Assembly (NCBI GenBank): GCA_964036315.1
Contig: OZ038498.1
Span: 8,098,136-8,162,135 of the forward strand
DNA: 64,000 nucleotides
Reading direction: 5' to 3'
From: Acanthosepion esculentum
Taxonomy: Eukaryota > Mollusca > Cephalopoda > Sepiida > Sepiidae
Below the pieces are notes generated by a model that ran no database searches, was not told the DNA's origin, and saw only the letters and a program-made list of their open reading frames with translations. A program made the position numbers and the translations under genes. Below are positions 54,975 to 64,000 of this stretch, in pieces; positions within the stretch are counted from its first letter, which is position 1, and the number at the start of each line of letters is the position of its first letter.

Positions 54975-55306
54975 AGTTGTTATATAGGAATAAAGTGTCG
55001 CTGCCGACACTTGAGTGTGAACACAGAACACCAGTGAGTAAACACAGACGATCCCATTATTAAATTAAGTGGATCACGTGATCATAAAGAAGAGCCATAA
55101 ATAGAAAGTATCGTGACGACTAAGTGATCGCTATTTCTTGTCTATCCTCTATTACTATTCGGATCGCTATCCACTATCCTCTGTTAATATACAGACCGCT
55201 ATTCACTATACTATTTCCTGACACCAGTATTTTTCAACGGCAAAGTCTCTACTACAATGTGCATTTCAAAAGTGACAACGAGTATTCGTTGACATCACAA
55301 AAATAG
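54975..55306. mobile_element. Unclassified 332-bp insertion between 16-bp direct repeats
   Basis: TAAAAATACATTTTAT occurs exactly at 54959-54974 and 55307-55322. The segment between includes GTGTCGCTGCCGACACT, an ATAAATAG box and repeated CTATCCTCTRTTA and TCGCTATCCACTATC motifs. A 16-bp duplication would suit a retroposed insertion; the TG-start and TATA-like box also recall a short LTR. No coding capacity. Confidence 0.45.
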
Positions 55307-55469
55307 TAAAAATACATTTTATTTTAATAATACCTGCAGTACATTTTCATATTTAAAAAAAATACCAGTAATAAGTTTAATAAACAAAATAAAAATATCA
55401 CCAGCAATTGTGTAGTCCCATAAAATTGTAACAGGTCCTATCTCCGTAACCGGATCTAGGTAGTGTTCA

Positions 55470-55995
55470 TTTATTATTATTATTTTTATTTCCTTTGATA
55501 TCTGGCGTTTACACATTTCTTTCCGGGTCCCGCCCAGGGACCTAAGGTTAGAAATGGCATCATGACACTTTCCACTGCAAAAAAAAATTTAAAAAATAAT
55601 TACATAGATAAGCCCTTCGTAAAGTGTGGGCTGTACTTGTCAGAACAATTTTCTGTATCTCTTTGAGGCATGGACTTCCAGGGATCCCTTCAATCAGCCT
55701 ACTGGAATCTTTTCCAACCAGTCCAAGGGCTCCAACTACAACAGGAATTGTTGATGTTCCCATGTGCCACATTTTTGAGATTTCTATTTCAAGGTCCTTG
55801 TATTTTGACAGTTTTTCGAATATCTTCAAAGACACATTGCAGTCTGCAGGGACTGCCATATCAATAAGGAGGCACTTATTTTGTTTGTGGTCTTTAATAA
55901 CAATGTCTGGGCGGTTGGCTTTGATTGTTCTGTCAGTGTGTATAGTGTAGTCCCATAGAATTGTAACATGTCCTATCTCTGTAACCGGGTCAGGG

Positions 55996-55996
<1 letters not shown>
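55470..55996 (-). pseudogene. R4/Dong-like element, 3' end, copy 5
   Basis: Minus strand: the PD-containing block, MAVPADCNVSLKIFEKLSKY, KDLEIEISKMWHMGTSTIPV, VVGALGLVGKDSSRLIEGIP, then GSPCLKEIQKIVLTSTAHTL and RRA. This is the least damaged version of the tail. (TTA)n flanks both ends (55471-55490 short, 55998-56051 long). Confidence 0.75.
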
Positions 55997-55997
<1 letters not shown>

Positions 55998-56050
<53 letters not shown>

Positions 56051-56051
56051 T
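55998..56051. repeat. (TTA)n microsatellite
   Basis: TTA array at the truncated end of R4-like copy 5. Confidence 0.95.
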
Positions 56052-56115
56052 TAAAAAATTACTATAAATTACACTTCGCCATTAATTGACCCATAAGGAG
56101 TCGATATGCCGCTAA

Positions 56116-56152
56116 ACAAACAAACAAACAAACAAACAAACAAACAAACAAA
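56116..56152. repeat. (AAAC)n microsatellite
   Basis: About nine CAAA units. Confidence 0.9.
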
Positions 56153-56232
56153 TACAAATCAATCAATCAATTAACAGTGCCAATTAATATTCCGATAATA
56201 TTAATTGATTTCACAAATTAGTTAAAATTAGT

Positions 56233-56234
<2 letters not shown>

Positions 56235-56305
<71 letters not shown>
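56235..56305. repeat. (TA)n microsatellite
   Basis: TA array. Confidence 0.95.
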
Positions 56306-56308
<3 letters not shown>

Positions 56309-56309
56309 G

Positions 56310-57045
56310 TGAATATGTTTATTTAGTTTTAGATCAAATCGGCTGATTATTAATTAAAGGAAAAATTATATTAATTATTGCGAAGACAGTATCATAATTG
56401 TTTTTCATTTTTAATTGTTTTGTAAATAACTGCTTGCATTTCAGTCTGGCATTATTAAAGATCTTGTAAAACGCGTCTTTAACATTTACTTGCTCGAAGA
56501 TTATTCGTTCTAATATGACAAATTGAACTGAAGCAAATATCTTTCTCCGTGTTCGTTTTGTGTTTTCTCTGGCTGAAGAACATATTCAGCGATAAAACCT
56601 GCCAAAATGGCTTTAAATCAAAATACTGAAAATCACAACTGATGAAATGAATTTCAAGGCAAAAGCATTTTTAAAACGTTGTTTGGCACAAGGCCAGAAA
56701 TGGAGGTTACTTAGGAAGGATCGAATTGTAGCAGTAGGTCGACTAAGCTTGCTGTACATATCAGTAGGCACATGCAGAAATATTGCAAAAGAACAAGTAA
56801 TGATTTACCGTATATAATCGGGTCTAAACCGACTTCACGTATAATGCGACCCCTAGAATTTTTCAATTTTTTTTTTAATGAATGAATGAATTTCACCCCT
56901 GCTGGAAAAACTTTAACTGTGTATAGTGCAACCGGTTACCTAAAATGCATGATTGTGAACCTTTTCGAGAAGATTACCTACGTATAGTGCGATCCTCTAT
57001 TTATTACGTAGAAAAACTGTTCATAAAAATGCGGACTATACACAA
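56310..57045. other. No recognised feature
   Basis: Some direct similarity between ATAATGCGACCCC (56840) and ATAGTGCGATCC (56983) hints at an old terminal or tandem repeat, but nothing is recognised. Confidence 0.35.
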
Positions 57046-57048
57046 GTA

Positions 57049-57955
57049 CAATGCTGTTCGATTAAAGTGACTCGCCTGATTTTTTTTTACTTAAAAATTT
57101 TTTGGGGTCAAACTAATTTTTAATCTTACTAATATAAAGACTCCTTCCCAACCACCTAGTAAAAAGGTTTACTCACCCTAAGGTATTCTACTGATAATTA
57201 TAATTTTGGATATAAATGAGATTTAGGGAAAAACTCTGTGCAAAAAAAGTGACTTACTTATTTCCTGCAACTAGTAATCAATAGAAACATAACCAAACAG
57301 CTTTAAATAAAGAATAATACAGGTAATATATAATAATCTATGGGTATTCCTTTATTTTGAATAACCTTTTCAACCCTTTTTGGCATTGACTTGATTAGGT
57401 TCTGGCAAATCTCATCTCCAAGCATTGAATTCCATTCGGATATGAAATTCACAATCAAATCCTTATTGTTGCTCAACTGCTTTCTCGAGAGCCTGTACTT
57501 TATAATGATCCATAAGTTTTCTAGGGGGTTGAGGTCAGGAGATTGGGGCGGCCATGTCATAACACTCACCTGCTTCTCATCAAAGTATTCCTTCATCAAT
57601 TTTGATTTGTGACAGGGAGCATTATCCTGCATAAAAATGAGCTTGGTGGGGTCGATTTGCACCCTTTCAGCAGAAGGGAGCTGACAAGACTCCAAAATCC
57701 TCTTGTACTGCTCGCTCCTCAGGGTCTTTTCAATAGGTTTTAAGAAACCAGTTCCATGAAAAGAAAAGCATCCCCAGAACATTATACTGAACGGATGCTT
57801 GACAGTACTTACTGCTAAATTCAAAGAGCTTTCAAAGCTTTGTCTTCGGATTTTAGATCGCTTAGCCTTTGAATTTAGCTCAACTTTTGTCTCATCGAAG
57901 AAGAGAACATTTAGTAAAAAAAAATCAGGTGAGTCACTTTTATAGAACAGTACCC
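57049..57955 (-). mobile_element. Tc1-like element, N-terminal part deleted
   Basis: Inverted repeats: AAAGTGACTCGCCTGATTTT at about 57065 and, on the minus strand, AAAGTGACTCACCTGATTTT near 57939. TA lies at both ends (57047-57048 and 57956-57957). The element is 907 bp; full Tc1 elements are about 1.3-1.6 kb. A third AAAGTGACTTA-like block at 57245 may be an inner direct repeat. Confidence 0.85.
57303..57908 (-). pseudogene. Tc1-like transposase, catalytic domain only (DD34E)
   Basis: One open frame leads from just inside the right inverted repeat: NVLFFDETKVELNSKAKRSK (first catalytic Asp), FSIMFWGCFSFHGTG, LIFMQDNAPCHKSKLM (second Asp) and WPPQSPDLNPLENLWIIIK (Glu). There are 34 residues between the second Asp and the Glu, the DD34E spacing of the Tc1 family. 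The paired-like DNA-binding half, about 100-150 residues, is absent, and no ATG lies before the first Asp in frame. The catalytic half has no stop or frameshift, which suggests recent decay or selection on a source copy. Confidence 0.85.
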
Positions 57956-57959
57956 TATT

Positions 57960-58600
57960 AACGGTATTAAGTCGGTCCCGATATAATTTCTATAAATAAA
58001 TTCCATTTTACTATCAGTTCTCCTGACGAGTGGATATAATCCCCAAGTATATACGGTAGCATTATTTTCTTGGGATAATTAACCTGGCATATTCAACATA
58101 ATTATTCTGTTACATGGTAGGTTTACCTTCTTTATAGATCAATATTTTAGCATTAACAAAGTTGATTAAGAATAACCAAAGTTTTACAAAAGATTGAGCC
58201 TTGACCCTGTTAAATATCGAACGATTTTTGTATCGATCATCGATATCGAACCTTATGAACTGGATAAACAAAGAAAATCTCTTTTCAAATGAACGGCGCA
58301 TCGAACGGAAGACACAATTTATTTCGATAGTTTTATTCATATTATACCTCACCTCGAAACACAAGGTGTATTTTATTTATTAATCGGATTGTCATACATC
58401 TCTCTCTATACACGGGAATCCACCAACCAAATTAAAACTGGTACAATTAAGATGCTTCAGAATATCTTCTATTAATTCAAACCATCTATTTATCTATATG
58501 TTTGTGGTAACCTAGAAAGGGTTACTGAATGAGGAATAACCAAAACGGAGGTTGGAAATGAAATGGTAATCTTTATAACATCAACAAAATACAATACTCG
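57960..58600. other. No recognised feature
   Basis: Unique-looking sequence; the short open frames on both strands (58110-58383) overlap each other. Confidence 0.35.
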
Positions 58601-58604
58601 CCAG

Positions 58605-58900
58605 CGGCGTGAAATAGGTAAACCACTGCTAGTGGCGGACTACTTAGACATCAGATTACGATATTTACCTAGATCTCCACGAGAAATTTGGTTCGGGTGC
58701 GGTACAAGACCAAATTTAATGTGGGGAAGTCCGAACCTGGGGGCTCGGTCAAAAAACGATCATAGGCTCTGCATACGCGGGGTCGGGTATTTGTCTACCT
58801 CCTTGGACAAGACTCTGCCCTTCGGCATAACCTCTTCCGGATTTCTCTATTGCCCAAAGGCAGAGAGTTCGACAAGGCAAGAGCTTCCTACGCTGACTGC
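58605..58900 (+). repeat. G+C-richer repeat resembling the 3.4-7.1 kb units
   Basis: TGGGGGCTCGGTCAAAAA, CTCTGCCCTTCGG and GCCCAAAGGCAGAG are reminiscent of the GGGTCC, CTGCCTTCGGGCAG and CTCTGTC elements in the earlier arrays. The 139-codon frame here has no family resemblance. Confidence 0.4.
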
Positions 58901-59317
58901 TCACATTCTATTTGGGCTAATCTTTGCAAATGGAGCAATGGAAAAGCTTTCGTTTTCAGTATTTTTAACAGATTTTTTCTAATGACCACAACTCAATATG
59001 ACTTGCAGTGATTGGCTAAAATCTAGAGGCGCGTTCTAGGTCAAAGTATATTGATACTTATCTTACTGCAAAATAAATAGAACTGTGGACATTGTGCACC
59101 TGTCACAATTATAAACGTCGGAAGCTTCCTGCTTATCAAGTATATGCTGTCAATATTACGTCAAATCGACGTTATTTGGTATGGCAGAAACAGCTGTTCT
59201 GGTTTCAGTTGCAAAATATAGGCTTGAGTGGGTCAATAATAATAATCATAATAATAATAATAACAAGGAAGAGAGATTTACAGAAAAATCCTCAACAGAT
59301 TTAGACTTTGTCACAAA

Positions 59318-59740
59318 GATTAGGTTTCGTTTAGGTTTATTTTGTTTTACGGCATATCAATCTCAATGGGTTATTTAATACCGACAAGATTTTTCGGATA
59401 GATTTGTATGAATAGAATATGTATTCTTTGGTTCAGATTGATTTGGTTTATTTTGTTTTATGGCATATCAACCTAAATGGGTTATTTAATGCCGACAAGA
59501 TTTTTAGGATAGATTTGTATGAATAGAATATGTATTCTTTGGTTTAGATTGGTTTGGTTTATTTTGTTTTACAGCATATCAACGTCAATTGGTTATTTAA
59601 AGCCGACAACATTTTTAGGATAGATTCGTATGAATAGAATATATATTCTTTGGTTTAGATTGGTTTGGTTTATTTTGTTTTACGGCATATCAACCGCAAT
59701 GGGTTATTTAATGCCGACAAAAAAATTTATTGCTGGTAAT
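59318..59740 (+). repeat. 111-bp tandem repeat, four units
   Basis: GCATATCAA starts at 59352, 59463, 59574 and 59685, exactly 111 bp apart. Units contain TAGATTTGTATGAATAGAAT, ATTCTTTGGTTTAGATTG and GGGTTATTTAATGCCGACAA. A single related unit is at 2895-2955 (GGTTTGTTTTACGGCATATC). It leads into the TTGCTGGTAAT units and repeat D. Confidence 0.85.
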
Positions 59741-59990
59741 ATTTTGTTTTGTCGAAAATCTGTTTTTGGTAATATATTTCCTTCAAAATTGCCTTGCTGG
59801 TACTGGTAATAATTTTTTTAAAAAAAAGTATTACTGGTAATAGTTAACTATTTGCCCATAGCTGGGACCCTAACAGGTGCTACCACCCCGGCTCAGAGTG
59901 GACCTGGGAACACCATCAATTAAGAGGTGGTTCACACTCCTGAATACCTCCTGAGAAGAGGCCTTGCTGCTGGATGTAGTTTAACGTCTT
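59740..59990 (+). repeat. Repeat D, copy at 60 kb
   Basis: TTGCTGGTAAT units, then ACTATTTGCCCATAGCTG, AGGTGCTACCACCCCGG and CAATTAAGAGGTGGTTC, the same order as at 2960-3410. Confidence 0.7.
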
Positions 59991-59999
59991 ACCCAGGAC

Positions 60000-60932
60000 G
60001 AACAAAGATTAGGGAACTGGAACAAGATGAAGCCGATAAGTACCTAGGAATTAGCGAAGATGGAATACAACATACTCAAATGAAGGAGAAGAAAGGAGTA
60101 CTTCAGGCGTTTGCGTCTGGTACTGAATACCGAGCTGAATTCAAAAAACAGAATATCAGCCATAAACACCTTGGCTGTCCCTGTGGAGCTATAGAGTTTC
60201 AACATCCTTAACTGGACCATAGCTGATATTAAGCGAATGGACGCCAAAACCAGAAAGATTATCACCTGCCACCGGATGCATCATCCCAAAGCTGATATCG
60301 ATTGATTGTATCTGCCCAGATCTGAAGGAGGCAGAGGATTAGTTCAACTAGAACTGTCTTACAAAATTACCTGGAGACCTGCAAACTTTCAGAGGATTGG
60401 ATGATGATATGAAAATAGTAAAACCCATTATTCCGTAATAAAGGAAGCCAACAAGTTCAAAATGGAGCTTCAAATGTGTGCAGAAATACAAGTAAAGCGC
60501 AATACACCAACTGAAGCTGAAAAATACTTAAAAAGAAGGCAAAATCAAATGTAACAGAAACAATGGCAAGATAAACCTCTTCATGGCCAATACTCTGCAA
60601 GCTGATGTAGAGAATCCCCGCAGTTATCAGTGGCTACGTAGTGCAGGGTTATAAGCTGAAACCGACACTGTTATTCCTGCTGCACAGGACCAATGCTTGT
60701 TTACTAGAAATTATCAAGCACACATACTGAAATGTTTTGTTAGACAAAAATGCAGATTCTAAGATAAATATCCAGAAACAATTGACCATCTTGTGTCAGG
60801 TTGCACGGTATTTGCACCCACTGAATATAAAACTCGGCATGACAGAGTGGGCCAATATCTGGACTGGAAAATCTGCAACTTCTACGGGAAGGAACCTGAA
60901 AGAAGTTGGTATAAACACCACCCAGGCTTAGA
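60000..60932 (+). pseudogene. R4/Dong-like non-LTR element, region between reverse transcriptase and endonuclease
   Basis: Plus strand: TKIRELEQDEADKYLGISED and GIQHTQMKEKK (the end of the reverse transcriptase, KYLGI block). Then, with frameshifts, TYSFNIL-like remnants, IKRMDAKTRKIITCHRMHHP, KADID and SEGGRGLVQLELSYK. Near 60600-60930 follow NPRSYQWLRSAG, QDQCLFTRNYQAHILK, DKYPETIDHLVSGC and TEYKTRHDRVGQYLDWKICN. The zinc-finger part matches R4-like copy 3 at 34.5-34.7 kb, so this and the five 3' ends look like one family. Truncated before the endonuclease. Confidence 0.7.
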
Positions 60933-60954
60933 TCATTTGTAATCTGCGAGCATT

Positions 60955-61500
60955 GGAGATAGATAGCAATAAAAAAAATAATTTATTTTCCAAATCAACT
61001 TGTGTCATGCAAAGCTTGTTACATTGTTAATGTTCTTATAAACATTTTAGCAATTTACAATAACTTTTAGAATATGAGTGATGTCAAAGATAGATAAATG
61101 TCTCGCAAATTTCGCCTTTGGAACTCCCTTCCTGATTCTTGTTTCCCTGACAAATATAATCTCCAACTATTTAAGTGTAACGTCAATCGACATCTCCAGT
61201 TGCCTTGATCTATCCACTTCCCTTCTCCACATCCTTTCACCTTTCATTCCTATCTGCTCTCGCTCCAAATCTTCTGTAACCCCCTTGCCTTGATCGATCC
61301 ACTATCTTTCTCCACATTCTCTCTTTTACCACTCCTATCTGCTCTTCCTCCAAACCTTCTGTAACCCCTTGCGTGCTAGTTGCTTCCAGCCTTGCTTGGG
61401 ATGGCAAGCTTAAGAAATTAAAAATTAAAAATTAAAATAAAATTATATACATTTATACAAAAGGATAGAAACATGAAATTCGTATCAAATAAATATAATC
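60955..61500. other. No element recognised; a short direct repeat
   Basis: CCTTGATCTATCCACTTCCC, CTTCTGTAACCCC and related pieces occur twice between 61200 and 61370, a degenerate tandem of about 95 bp. Confidence 0.4.
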
Positions 61501-61509
61501 TAATGTACC

Positions 61510-61510
61510 A

Positions 61511-61550
<40 letters not shown>

Positions 61551-61553
61551 TAT
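61510..61553. repeat. (TA)n microsatellite
   Basis: TA array with GTATATA and ACATATA edges. Confidence 0.9.
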
Positions 61554-61794
61554 GAAAAAAATGGAAAAAAAACAAGCAAAACAATTTGACCCAAATAAAT
61601 AAGCAAATAAACGACTTCCAGTAAAATAACGGCCATAATAGATTACCCACAATAAGCTATATAAATATATTTTTACTACGTTAATAAGAACACCGATCAA
61701 AATAAAATAAATAAACATATAAGATAAAAAATAAAAATAAAATTAAATAAAAACAAGCAAAATAATTTGACACAAATAAATAAACAAATAAAAG

Positions 61795-61954
61795 AATTCC
61801 GGTAAAAATAACCGCCAAAATAGACTACCCACAATGCACCACTGACCCGTATATATAAATAGCCGAGAAAAATAACAGCACTAGTTGCCTGACGATTGCA
61901 TCTAGCATGAAACAGGCTGTCGCCTCTAAGTGTTGACTTCTATGTTTACTTTTA

Positions 61955-61960
<6 letters not shown>
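61795..61960 (+). repeat. Family F, single copy
   Basis: AACCGCCAAAATAGACTACC through GTTGACTTCTATGTTTACTT matches each arm of the palindrome at 15284-15606. (TA)n starts at 61959. Confidence 0.85.
61876..61935 (+). ncRNA. Hammerhead ribozyme-like fold, family F, single copy
   Basis: CAGCACT (61876-61882), CTGACGA (61889-61895), GAAAC (61909-61913), GTC (61919-61921) and AGTGTTG (61929-61935). It differs from the 15526 copy in the helix III loop (AGGCT for AGACT) and by one C to U change that leaves a G-U pair in helix I. Confidence 0.65.

Positions 61961-62020
<60 letters not shown>
61959..62020. repeat. (TA)n microsatellite
   Basis: TA array after the family F copy. Confidence 0.95.
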
Positions 62021-62021
<1 letters not shown>

Positions 62022-62046
62022 CATTAGAATATATTTATTCCTTCTT

Positions 62047-62073
62047 TTGCTTATGGTCTCATTTGATCTTAGC

Positions 62074-62137
<64 letters not shown>

Positions 62138-62168
62138 GCTAAGATCAAATAAGACCATAAGTAAATAG
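62047..62168. repeat. Palindrome around a (TA)n array
   Basis: TTGCTTATGGTCTCATTTGA and TCTTAGCATGT on the left are mirrored by ACATGCTAAGATCAAATAAG and ACCATAAGTAA on the right. The (TA)n at 62081-62133 forms the centre. Confidence 0.9.
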
Positions 62169-62334
62169 TAGTTGAAGTTACTACACCAAAAGGGAACAAC
62201 TAGTGGAATACACAGATAAACTCAGAAGACTCCGCGAACGAAGAACTAACTAACTAATTGGTACCACAGGACTTCACTATATACGTAAATTAGCAAAGAA
62301 GAACTTGAGGAAAAGAGTGAAACAAACAAACACT

Positions 62335-62425
62335 TTAACTCCTTTATCCACTGTGCCATGTGTCCTTGGGGACACTGTACCATGTGTCCCAAAAGACACA
62401 TGGCACAGTGGATAAAGGCGTTAGT
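62335..62425. repeat. Palindrome at the start of a SINE head
   Basis: CTCCTTTATCCACTGTGCCA at 62340 is mirrored by TGGCACAGTGGATAAAGGCG at 62401, with CATGTGTCC/GGACACATG-type sequence inside. The tRNA-like box A is thus present in both orientations. Confidence 0.85.
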
Positions 62426-62685
62426 TAGATCCAGTGACAGGACACCAAAGAGTGTGAGTTCAATACCCGGTTAAGGCAGTGGAGAACTTTCAGAGGGAAA
62501 TTAACAGGAGATAACTGATAACTGACATCCATTAAACATGGCACGTGGAACAAGAATAGTCTACCCCAGTGAGCGAAATAAAGGGTTCAGTTCGACATTC
62601 CAAGCGTACAACTGCCGAAACGTTGTGATAAACATGGCGACAAAGATGAGGACAATAGTCCGAATAATGTAAATAGTGTATATAA
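62401..62685 (+). mobile_element. tRNA-headed SINE with repeat B body
   Basis: TGGCACAGTGGATAAAGG (62401 on) fits a box A and GAGTTCAATACCC (62456-62468) a box B. The body continues AACAGGAGATAACTGATAAC, AACATGGCACGTGGAAC and TTCAGTTCGACATTCCAA. It then has a deletion that removes CTGAAGA, and continues TGCCGAAACGTTGTGATAAA and CAAAGATGAGGACAATAGTC. The bodies at 8965-9240 and 40222-40345 lack the head. Confidence 0.7.
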
Positions 62686-62739
62686 TACCTCATCTCAGAA
62701 ATATAAACAAATTCGTCTCCGTACTAACTGACATAAGAA

Positions 62740-62990
62740 AATTAATCTCATTTTGCAAATACCTCTCTGCCATATGTCTTCAAAGACATGGTACAGTGGA
62801 TGACATAGTGGTGCAACATTCTTTTCCTTATTTCAAACAAAATTTTCCTGTTTGTTTGATTATGATACCGCCATTTCGTAGCTGTTATATGAATTTTTCT
62901 TTTTCTGACAACCGTACATTCCATCTTCTAACTATTGGTGTTAGTCCTTTCCTCTAGCTTTCCTTCATTATCTTGTCTAGTAATTGGTAT
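62740..62990 (-). pseudogene. RTE-type reverse transcriptase fragment (weak)
   Basis: Minus strand: KMECTVVRKRKIHITATKWR, the KKTE-MVVSK block seen at 36150-36440, with few residues preserved on either side. Near 62770 TGCCATATGTCTTCAAAGAC and GTACAGTGGATGACA echo the SINE-head palindrome. Confidence 0.4.
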
Positions 62991-63109
62991 CAAGCATTTG
63001 TCATGTGACTATCACATATTTTTAAGATTGTCGCCTCCTATAATAAATCATGGTAGAATAGCCTCGCTGTCGAAGTTGATTTAATCCGCTAAGAAGACAC
63101 ATTCTGTTC

Positions 63110-63535
63110 TCAAAAGAAAGAAAGAAGAACGAAATGAAGAAAGAACGAAAGAAATAACTAAAGAACGAAAAATGGAACGCAATAAAGAAAGAAAGAAAGA
63201 ACAGAACAGAACAGAAGGAAGGAAGAATGAAAGGAAGAAGGGACGAAAGAAGAATAAAGGAAAGAAGGCAGAACGAAAGAAGGAAAGAAAGAATGAATGA
63301 ATGAATAAAAGAAAAAAGAAATAACGTAAGGAAGGAAAGAAAAAAGGAAGAAGGATTTAAAGAAGAAAGGAAGGAAGAACGAAAGAAAGAACAAAATGAA
63401 GAAAGAAAAAGAAAGAACGAAAAAAAGAAAAAGTAATGAAAGAACGCAATGAAGAAAGGACGAAAGAACGAAAAATGGAAAGAAAGAAAGAAAAAAAGAA
63501 AGAAAGAAAGAGAAATAAACAAAGGAGAAATTATC
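63110..63535. repeat. Polypurine tract (GAAA/GGAA)n
   Basis: Almost pure purine on the plus strand with AACGAAAGAA, GGAAGGAAG and AGAACAGAAC variants. The 195-codon minus-strand frame rich in Phe and Ser is a by-product. Confidence 0.9.
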
Positions 63536-63539
63536 TTAA

Positions 63540-64000
63540 AATCATAATGAGGATACATGATGCTATTTAATATTTTACAGTGTCTTTGGTTATTGAGGAC
63601 CTGAGACAATCGAAAATGATTTCGAAATCCGTTTGTTATTCAAAAAGTGTCATGAAAATTATTAATAAATCAAATATCATACAATTCTATAATCAGCTGA
63701 TGCATAACTTGAAGCAGAAATCACAAAATTAGCGGAAAATCATATAGACATTTCAAAATCAACCTGGCTATCTGAGCATTTATTCAACAAAAAACATTGA
63801 CGTAAAATCCTATACACATTTTAAATAAGGATAAACAATTGAGTTCCAGTCAAGTACTGGATATGTTGATGATAATTCCGACACAACTCCAAAGAGTGCG
63901 TGCTTCAGGTATGCCAAGTCGTTGTAAACAGTTATACCACAATTATACTCTAAACAGCTGTCGAAAAAGTGTACCTTGGGAAAAAGAAACATTTTTTCTT
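63540..64000. other. No recognised feature
   Basis: A+T-rich end of the window. Confidence 0.35.

Noticed and set aside
54975..55306. Solo LTR
   Set aside because: The flanking duplication is 16 bp, not 4-6 bp, and clear TG...CA ends next to it are not seen; kept only as an unclassified insertion.
58563..58982. 139-codon open frame
   Set aside because: Sits in a G+C-richer repeat-like segment and shows no recognisable domain.

Overview
This window reads as animal, most likely invertebrate, non-genic DNA that is A+T-rich and dense in transposable elements. I recognise no cellular protein-coding gene. What is present is a layered set of decayed transposons, tRNA- and 5S-derived sequences, minisatellites, and more than forty microsatellite arrays, mostly (TA)n, often with (CA)n/(TG)n edges. 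The mix (mariner, Tc1, RTE-type, R4/Dong-like and Penelope-like elements, tRNA-derived SINEs, hammerhead-bearing repeats) would suit a mollusc such as a cephalopod. The common cephalopod SINEs as I remember them are not evident, so the organism is left open.

Layout. 0-5 kb: RTE- and CR1/Jockey-like fragments, a dispersed repeat, G+C-rich tandem units with a strong hairpin, and a SINE head. 4.8-5.7 kb: a mariner derivative with a twin at 17.9-18.7 kb. 6.2-7.2 kb: a duplicated G+C-rich unit and a minisatellite. 10-11.2 kb: a polypurine tract. 11.9-31.5 kb: many palindromes, each a few hundred bases and bounded by (TA)n, several carrying hammerhead-like cores. 28.5-29.4 kb: a decayed Penelope-like reverse transcriptase. 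30.2-30.5 kb: a 311-nt unit delimited by hammerhead sequence, a candidate retrozyme. 32.4-35.2 kb: four 3' ends of an R4/Dong-like element, each flanked by (TAA)n; a fifth is at 55.5 kb and an upstream part of what looks like the same family at 60 kb. 40.6-41.9 kb: CR1/Jockey-like 3' ends with an internal 125-bp tandem. 43.0-43.8 kb: a decayed mariner-type element. 44.3-49.7 kb: a Penelope-like element with GIY-YIG endonuclease, enclosed by inverted arms of about 1.2 kb that each end in a hammerhead fold. 50.7-51.6 kb: a 25-bp minisatellite. 53-57 kb: more CR1-like sequence, a 5S rRNA-like sequence and the fifth R4-like copy. 57.0-58.0 kb: a Tc1-like element whose DNA-binding half is deleted while its DD34E catalytic triad is kept. 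59.3-64 kb: 111-bp tandems, the R4-like fragment, a hammerhead family member, a SINE and a polypurine tract.

The most interesting theme is self-cleaving RNA. Three distinct hammerhead folds can be drawn by hand (30.5 kb; 44.3 and 49.6 kb; 15.3, 15.5, 26.5 and 61.9 kb). Helix I covaries among the third group, and the Penelope arms carry a paired C3-G8 to U3-A8 change. Hammerheads in Penelope-like elements and in small circular-RNA retrozymes are known from metazoans. Here an endonuclease-bearing Penelope-like element, which could act as a mobiliser, and a retrozyme-like unit lie within 20 kb of each other. All alignments, folds and family assignments were made by eye; no search or folding program was run.
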